This document shows, piece after piece, positions 59,889 to 64,000 of a stretch of 64,000 bases of DNA. How positions within the stretch are numbered: position 1 is the stretch's first letter; every line of letters starts with the position of its first letter. This DNA comes from Pseudomonas guariconensis (GTDB lineage Bacteria; Pseudomonadota; Gammaproteobacteria; Pseudomonadales; Pseudomonadaceae). The notes beneath the pieces were generated by a model that saw nothing but the letters and a program-made list of their open reading frames with translations, was not told the origin of the DNA and ran no database searches. Both the position numbers and the translations under genes were made by a program. Where the stretch lies: the NCBI RefSeq assembly GCF_900102675.1, contig NZ_FMYX01000004.1, positions 344,346-408,345 on the forward strand, written 5' to 3'.

Positions 59889-61430
59889 CTATGTTTCAAA
59901 GCCGAGCTTTGCCCTTAGCAGTAGCTTTCCAAGATTTTCCTTTATTTCAAATATGGATTGTGGCGGATGCTCTCTGAAAATACCAATTTCTTGTAATTCA
60001 GATAAGCTGACAGGTGGGTCAATATACCCTGCTAACAAGTAATTGATAACTTTTATCGGATTTTCTTTGGATGCTTGCCAGCTTTCAAGCTCTTGTTCGC
60101 TGTAGACAGACCGTCCGCCGGACAAAGTCATCAGTTCTTTTGTTGAGTTTGCATTTGCAAGTTCTTCAAAAATCCCAACGGCAGTAATTGACTGAGACGG
60201 TTCGTGTTTTGATTTGCTTTTGTAAAAAAACAGCAGTGATCCAGGTTCGCCGAGCTTTGATTTGGCCCGGCAGAGATAAACTTTTCTTATAGTATTGCCG
60301 GGGCGGTTTGGCCCGCCTATCAGCCCAGAACTCTCGAATAGGTCACCTTGAGGATCATACTTTAAATCTGGGTATAACGTGTCGTGGTAGCTCTCTTTAA
60401 TAGGTATGCCAAACGCTCTCACGCCAGCGTCTGATACGAAGCGCGGGTAGTTAATCTTGGCCATAGTGAAAAGGTCCTGCCCAGGCTCGCGAGATAGCCT
60501 GTTTTGGGAAAAACGCTTTTCGTAGATGAGTTCGCCATCTTGTTTTGTTGCAGTATTTTGAAAGCCGTAATATTCGAGTAGATCAATAAGCGAGTTTTGA
60601 GTTTTGTATGTGGTAACGTACACTAGGTCGTAGGCGTTTTTCTGAGCAAACCAAAATACTTTTTTTAGTAATAGTTCCCCAAGCTTGACACCCCTGCTTT
60701 CGGGGCGGACCTTGAATGTACAAATTTTTAGTATTTTATTGGCAGGTAATTTTGCATCCGTGTTGCCTGAGGTTTCATCTTTCCTAACGACTAGGCCTGC
60801 TATGCTTTTAGTGCTGTAGTCTGAAACAATCCAGCATTGCCTATGTTCCCGAACACATTTTTCTTTCCACCATTGATCGAAAGGGGCGTAGTCTTCTCTC
60901 AAGCTGTCAAATATTTTATCGCTTAAAGGTATTGTATTTGCTGAAACTTCCTCTACAAAGCGTACAGGGCTTTCTTTTGGCTCAAACGTAGTTTGCAGGA
61001 GGTCTACGGCGTCGGCAATATGAAGGACACGCCTGCCTAATTCTGATGAGTGACGTCTCGCTCTTTCATGCAGGCCTCTATCCTGAGTTACCAGGAAGTC
61101 TGCCGCGCCAATATGCAATGAATGTAATAGAGTGACATCTACTACATCATTTGGCTTTCTGATTTTTCCGAACTCATCGCCAAGTGTGCTTGCATCAAAC
61201 CCACGAACTCTTTCGATGTGGCTGAATTTTTCAAGCTTACTTGCCGAGATATTGCGGCGTTCGATGTTTTTGTCGCGCGCTATATCATCCTTTGCGGCTG
61301 CATGAATGAATACGCCAACCTTGTTTTTTGTTGCTAACTGTATAAATGTCGAAAATACAGGTTGAACAGTTTTGTTGTCTTCTAGGCCGATTACAATATT
61401 AGTATCAATTAGATATATTTGTCTGTTCAT
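59889..61430 (-). CDS. PIN - GNAT - PUA/ASCH-like three-domain protein
   Basis: A 513-residue protein with a PIN-type RNase domain at about 1-145 (D9 in IYLIDTNIVIG, acidic KDDIARD, NDVVDVTLL and FLVTQDRGLHERA), a GNAT acetyltransferase domain at about 155-290 (FKVRPESRGVKLGELLL acetyl-CoA loop, SLIDLLEYYGF), and a C-terminal PUA-superfamily-like region at about 300-510 (GSLLFFYKSKS, ITAVGIFEE, HPPQSIF). The ATG lies inside the end of the upstream XRE-ASCH gene (26-base out-of-frame overlap). A toxin-like effector is inferred; activities are untested. A start 11 codons earlier is possible but lacks the PIN N-terminus pattern. Confidence 0.75.
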   Translation of the reverse strand: MNRQIYLIDTNIVIGLEDNKTVQPVFSTFIQLATKNKVGVFIHAAAKDDIARDKNIERRNISASKLEKFSHIERVRGFDASTLGDEFGKIRKPNDVVDVTLLHSLHIGAADFLVTQDRGLHERARRHSSELGRRVLHIADAVDLLQTTFEPKESPVRFVEEVSANTIPLSDKIFDSLREDYAPFDQWWKEKCVREHRQCWIVSDYSTKSIAGLVVRKDETSGNTDAKLPANKILKICTFKVRPESRGVKLGELLLKKVFWFAQKNAYDLVYVTTYKTQNSLIDLLEYYGFQNTATKQDGELIYEKRFSQNRLSREPGQDLFTMAKINYPRFVSDAGVRAFGIPIKESYHDTLYPDLKYDPQGDLFESSGLIGGPNRPGNTIRKVYLCRAKSKLGEPGSLLFFYKSKSKHEPSQSITAVGIFEELANANSTKELMTLSGGRSVYSEQELESWQASKENPIKVINYLLAGYIDPPVSLSELQEIGIFREHPPQSIFEIKENLGKLLLRAKLGFET

Positions 61431-62199
61431 CCATGAGGGCCCTGCGCATTTCCTGCTTGGCATAAATAAAGGACTGAGGAGGGGTGAAGTTAAACCGCTC
61501 TCTGAGTTCTTTAAGATTCATTGGGGTCTGAAATGTTCGTGCATTTGTTAGCTCGAGTGCAAAACCCTCTGTCAAACCTTCAAAGTACACTTCAAAATCA
61601 TGCTTCTTAATTAATGCGGATTTTGAGTATTTCTTCCATATGTTTTGAATAGGAAGTTTAATGATGTCGGAAATTTCTGCGCACCCAACAATAGCCATCA
61701 CGGGGGATGTTGAGTAAATATAGATTTTCGTCCCTTTCGCTGTGGATAGAGGGAAACGTCTACGAAGCTCTACGGTTTTTTTGCCTTTTAAAATTTTTTC
61801 CGAGTATTGTGGGTGGATACTTATAATTAGATCTTTGGTCGCTGTTGGCGTTGGCTCGTCGCTGCTGAATATCGGTAATATCAACTGCCTGTTAGAGTGT
61901 TCTTCTATATCAAGCTCTCCGCGTAGGCGAGCGGATACGTCGCTGTCAGCACTGAATGCCGCCTCAATTCGTAAAGATGCGCCGAGAGTTTCAACGTACT
62001 TTTTTAAGGAGGAGATTTGTACGTCGCCCCGTGCTTCGATTTTTGAAATGGCCGCCTGACCAATTCCTAACTTCTCTGCCATTTGGAGCTGAGTGTATCC
62101 GACAGCCTCTCTCAGGCTTCTCAACGACTGGCCTACGACCCTTCCGGCATCATGCTCTTTGCCGTATACGGCAGCGATCACTTTAGTTTTTTGAGACAT
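61405..62199 (-). CDS. XRE-family regulator fused to an ASCH domain
   Basis: A 264-residue protein. A HigA-like XRE helix-turn-helix is at about 20-75 (SLRSLREAVGYTQLQMAEKLG and AISKIEARGDVQISSL). A linker leads to an ASCH domain at about 110-225 (LIISIHPQYSEKILKGKKTVEL, IYIYSTSPVMAIVGCAEI), and the tail is LKELRERFNFTPPQSFIYA. GGAGGT lies four bases before the ATG at 62199. It is the first gene of a pair with the PIN-GNAT protein, the usual antitoxin-first order. It probably represses its own promoter. The ASCH domain suggests RNA or modified-nucleotide recognition. Confidence 0.8.
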   Translation of the reverse strand: MSQKTKVIAAVYGKEHDAGRVVGQSLRSLREAVGYTQLQMAEKLGIGQAAISKIEARGDVQISSLKKYVETLGASLRIEAAFSADSDVSARLRGELDIEEHSNRQLILPIFSSDEPTPTATKDLIISIHPQYSEKILKGKKTVELRRRFPLSTAKGTKIYIYSTSPVMAIVGCAEISDIIKLPIQNIWKKYSKSALIKKHDFEVYFEGLTEGFALELTNARTFQTPMNLKELRERFNFTPPQSFIYAKQEMRRALMDEQTNISN

Positions 62200-62423
62200 A
62201 TCAACCTCCATACGCGGAGTGGACCTTACCAACAGTCGACATTCCCTTCAAGGAATATATTCGATCGCTCCGCACAGAGCTTCGTCAGGCTTCGCTTCGT
62301 CTGCCGTGGCGAAAGATCTACACCTTTGCGCTGTACCTTGACGACCGTTGGTCGCCACTGACGACTCGCCTGAGGACGTCGCATCGAGTCATTTGCAATC
62401 CTGACGGTGAGGATCAGATGCAT

Positions 62424-62699
62424 CTACAGATGGAAGGACCATGATGCTTTCAGGCGTCTAGCCAGTAGCCGAACAGTGAGAAGATAGTAGTACCGCGTCG
62501 CCTCACTTCGTCCAGCGACACAATGCTCTAGAAACCAAATTAGATGCTTTCGCCGCCAAGTCCAAGGCGTTTCTCGCTGCCAGCGGTTTGCAATCTCAGC
62601 CTGGATGATTTTCGCCTGTCGCAAATGGCGTTGTTGTGTGGAGTGCGATCCCGTCAGCACCGCAGCCAAGAACAGCTCCATATCGAATACCTTATTCAT
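62424..62699 (-). CDS. small integrase-associated protein
   Basis: A 91-residue protein whose ATG overlaps the recombinase stop (ATGA), so it is translated with it. The sequence LRQAKIIQAEIANRWQRETPWTW and SEATRYYYLLTVRLLARRL looks helical and resembles the SAM-like core-binding domain of tyrosine recombinases. It may be an accessory DNA-binding subunit or directionality factor. No function is established. The 200 bases between its end and the XRE-ASCH gene hold nothing recognisable. Confidence 0.65.
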   Translation of the reverse strand: MNKVFDMELFLAAVLTGSHSTQQRHLRQAKIIQAEIANRWQRETPWTWRRKHLIWFLEHCVAGRSEATRYYYLLTVRLLARRLKASWSFHL

Positions 62700-63676
62700 C
62701 TGCGACCTCCTATGTAGGCAGCGACCACGTCGATCCGCCCGTGCCCCAGCTCGCAGCTGATTTGCCACCGGGCCTCACGATCAAGGTTCCTATCTACCTG
62801 GCAACATTGGCCGCCGTTAATTGGCGCGGGGTGTTGGGTGATCTGCTCGTAGCGCTCACATGCGTACGCCGCTCGTAGCTCATGGAAGCCCTTGAGGTTG
62901 TGCGCATGCAGGATATCCCGCGCAGAGCGGATGCTTTCTTGCAGAAGATTCAGGTAGCTCTCATCTGGCGCAATCAGGTTTCGGCTACCTGAAGGTGACG
63001 CTTTCGATGCGAATCCAAGAGCATCACGAATATGATCATCCACTGCTATCCAACGTGGCGCCGAAGCGCCGGCGCGGCCACCTTTGGTGCCTTCCTGGAT
63101 GTTGATTTTGCCGCAGGCTTCAGCCTGACGGCTAAGTCGTGGCAGGTCAGCCAATATGGCTTCACGCAAGCGCATGCCAGTGGCTCGCGCCAACAGGACA
63201 ATCGCGGCGGTCCGTTGCTGATGATTTCGGCAAAGCGCATTGACGATCTCTTTAACCTGATCGCGGTCTTGGCCCTGCGGTACTGAGTGGCGAATCCCGG
63301 TGCGTTGCATTCCCGACGCCTTGCTCGGACTGGGTAATTTCACACACTGATCACCGCGCAGCGCCGCCATTGTCCTGTTAACGCTGGATAGGCGGTTTTG
63401 TGCGGTGCTGATGGCGAGGCTACCGCACTCAACCGCATCGCGCAGATACGCCGCATAGTCCGTCAATACCTTCCGATCAATCTGCCGCGCATCATTGATA
63501 CTTGGCCCTTGTTCGGAGCGGCACCACTTCACGAATGCCTGCCATCGATCACAGTGCGCTTTGACCGTGCCGTAGTGGCCACCGCCAAACATGTCTTTCA
63601 GCGCCTGCGGTCCTGCGTAGCTCAATTGCCTGCCGTAGCCGAAATTGCGGCCATTGCGTTTGCCGACCAATGCCAT
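62696..63676 (-). CDS. tyrosine recombinase / integrase
   Basis: A 326-residue site-specific recombinase. A core-binding domain occupies about 25-115. The catalytic set is visible: R169 (ATGMRLREA), a probable beta-turn lysine near K198, H265-x2-R268 (FHELRAAYA), H312 (LGHGRID) and the nucleophile Y321 (AAYIGG). It appears intact. Together with the change in composition it marks the left-hand cargo as part of an integrated element. Its att sites are unknown; the tRNA-like sequence at 55245 is one candidate. Confidence 0.88.
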   Translation of the reverse strand: MALVGKRNGRNFGYGRQLSYAGPQALKDMFGGGHYGTVKAHCDRWQAFVKWCRSEQGPSINDARQIDRKVLTDYAAYLRDAVECGSLAISTAQNRLSSVNRTMAALRGDQCVKLPSPSKASGMQRTGIRHSVPQGQDRDQVKEIVNALCRNHQQRTAAIVLLARATGMRLREAILADLPRLSRQAEACGKINIQEGTKGGRAGASAPRWIAVDDHIRDALGFASKASPSGSRNLIAPDESYLNLLQESIRSARDILHAHNLKGFHELRAAYACERYEQITQHPAPINGGQCCQVDRNLDREARWQISCELGHGRIDVVAAYIGGRR

Positions 63677-64000
63677 GTCGAATCACCTCATCGTTCGCTC
63701 TCCGATCCTCGCCCCACGTCATCCCGCCAAGAATGTTGAGTGTTATCAGGGATCAAGGCCCCTGCGACCTGTGGGGAAGGCCCCCAACGCGGGACTGGCG
63801 GCTCCTTACGACCGGGAGCAAGGGCATCTCATGATCTGGCCTCCTGAACACCGTTACCGGTGGGCGGGTGGAGGCTGCATTGGCTGACGAGACCAGTGCC
63901 TGAAGATCCTGAGCCAAGTGCAAGCAGCAATGCGATGACCGGGGCATGCCTGACTGTCAGTCAGGTGCAGTCCATTCCCTGGTCTGCGGCACCATCATCT
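63677..64000. other. right-end region upstream of the integrase
   Basis: 324 bases with no credible gene on either strand and GC content back near the core level. It should contain the integrase promoter. An inverted repeat CCTGAC-TGTCA-GTCAGG lies at 63949-63965 and could be a recombinase or regulator site. The region runs off the window. Confidence 0.4.

Noticed and set aside
62226..62423. A 65-codon - strand frame between the small integrase partner and XRE-ASCH genes
   Set aside because: It ends exactly where the AT-rich module begins, lacks a ribosome site and has no family features. It may be decayed sequence, but nothing supports a gene.

Overview
This window looks like chromosomal DNA of a fluorescent Pseudomonas, most probably of the P. 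putida group. The core is GC-rich. It carries Pseudomonas-type OprD-family porins, the lsfA-ssuEADCBF sulfonate cluster, the hslR/hslO/pckA block, DUF3077 and DUF3079 small proteins, and REP-type inverted repeats with the typical GCGGGTTTACCCGCG or GGCCTTGCGTCGCG cores. Species assignment is inference from gene content and order only.

Layout. 1-2919: cystine ABC transporter (tcyN partial, tcyL, tcyJ) divergent from a serine acetyltransferase. 3220-5223: a BCCT choline-type transporter with a TetR/BetI-like operator palindrome upstream. 5298-17230: sulfur-scavenging region with tauABCD for taurine, an OprD-like porin, the 1-Cys peroxiredoxin LsfA, a DUF3077 small protein with a structured leader, and ssuEADCBF for alkanesulfonates. 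Together these import organosulfonates and release sulfite; the cystine and O-acetylserine genes at the left edge belong to the same cysteine economy. 17344-35983: housekeeping genes (gshA with a coupled TetR regulator, tex, ompR/envZ, rimB/rimK, hslR, a PAP2 phosphatase, hslO, pckA, fdhD, a BON-LysM protein, yrfG, nudE, cysQ and three thioesterases). 35980-39200: a DctB/DctD-type sigma-54 two-component system. 39238-42600: a tightly overlapping rfbBACD (dTDP-L-rhamnose) operon. 42816-47019: a three-part kinase/M23-like/aminotransferase protein and agmatine deiminase. 47496-55118: a TonB siderophore receptor, a second porin preceded by a probable short RNA or attenuator, an FMN-dependent glutamate-synthase-like protein, a flavin monooxygenase and two small proteins.

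55245-64000 is an accessory island. Base composition is visibly more AT-rich from about 55260 to 62400, and a complete tyrosine recombinase lies at the right end. Cargo, left to right: a Septu-like PtuA/PtuB pair, a solo HNH protein facing it, a small P-loop kinase, and an overlapping two-gene module made of an XRE-ASCH protein and a PIN-GNAT-PUA-like protein. The last module is the best candidate here for an undescribed (probably toxin-antitoxin or defence) system. The island's left edge abuts a sequence resembling a tRNA 3' end followed by a terminator. The right boundary is outside the window.

No rRNA, complete tRNA, CRISPR array or insertion sequence was found. Start codons were reassigned where Shine-Dalgarno sequences or family N-termini favoured an internal start.
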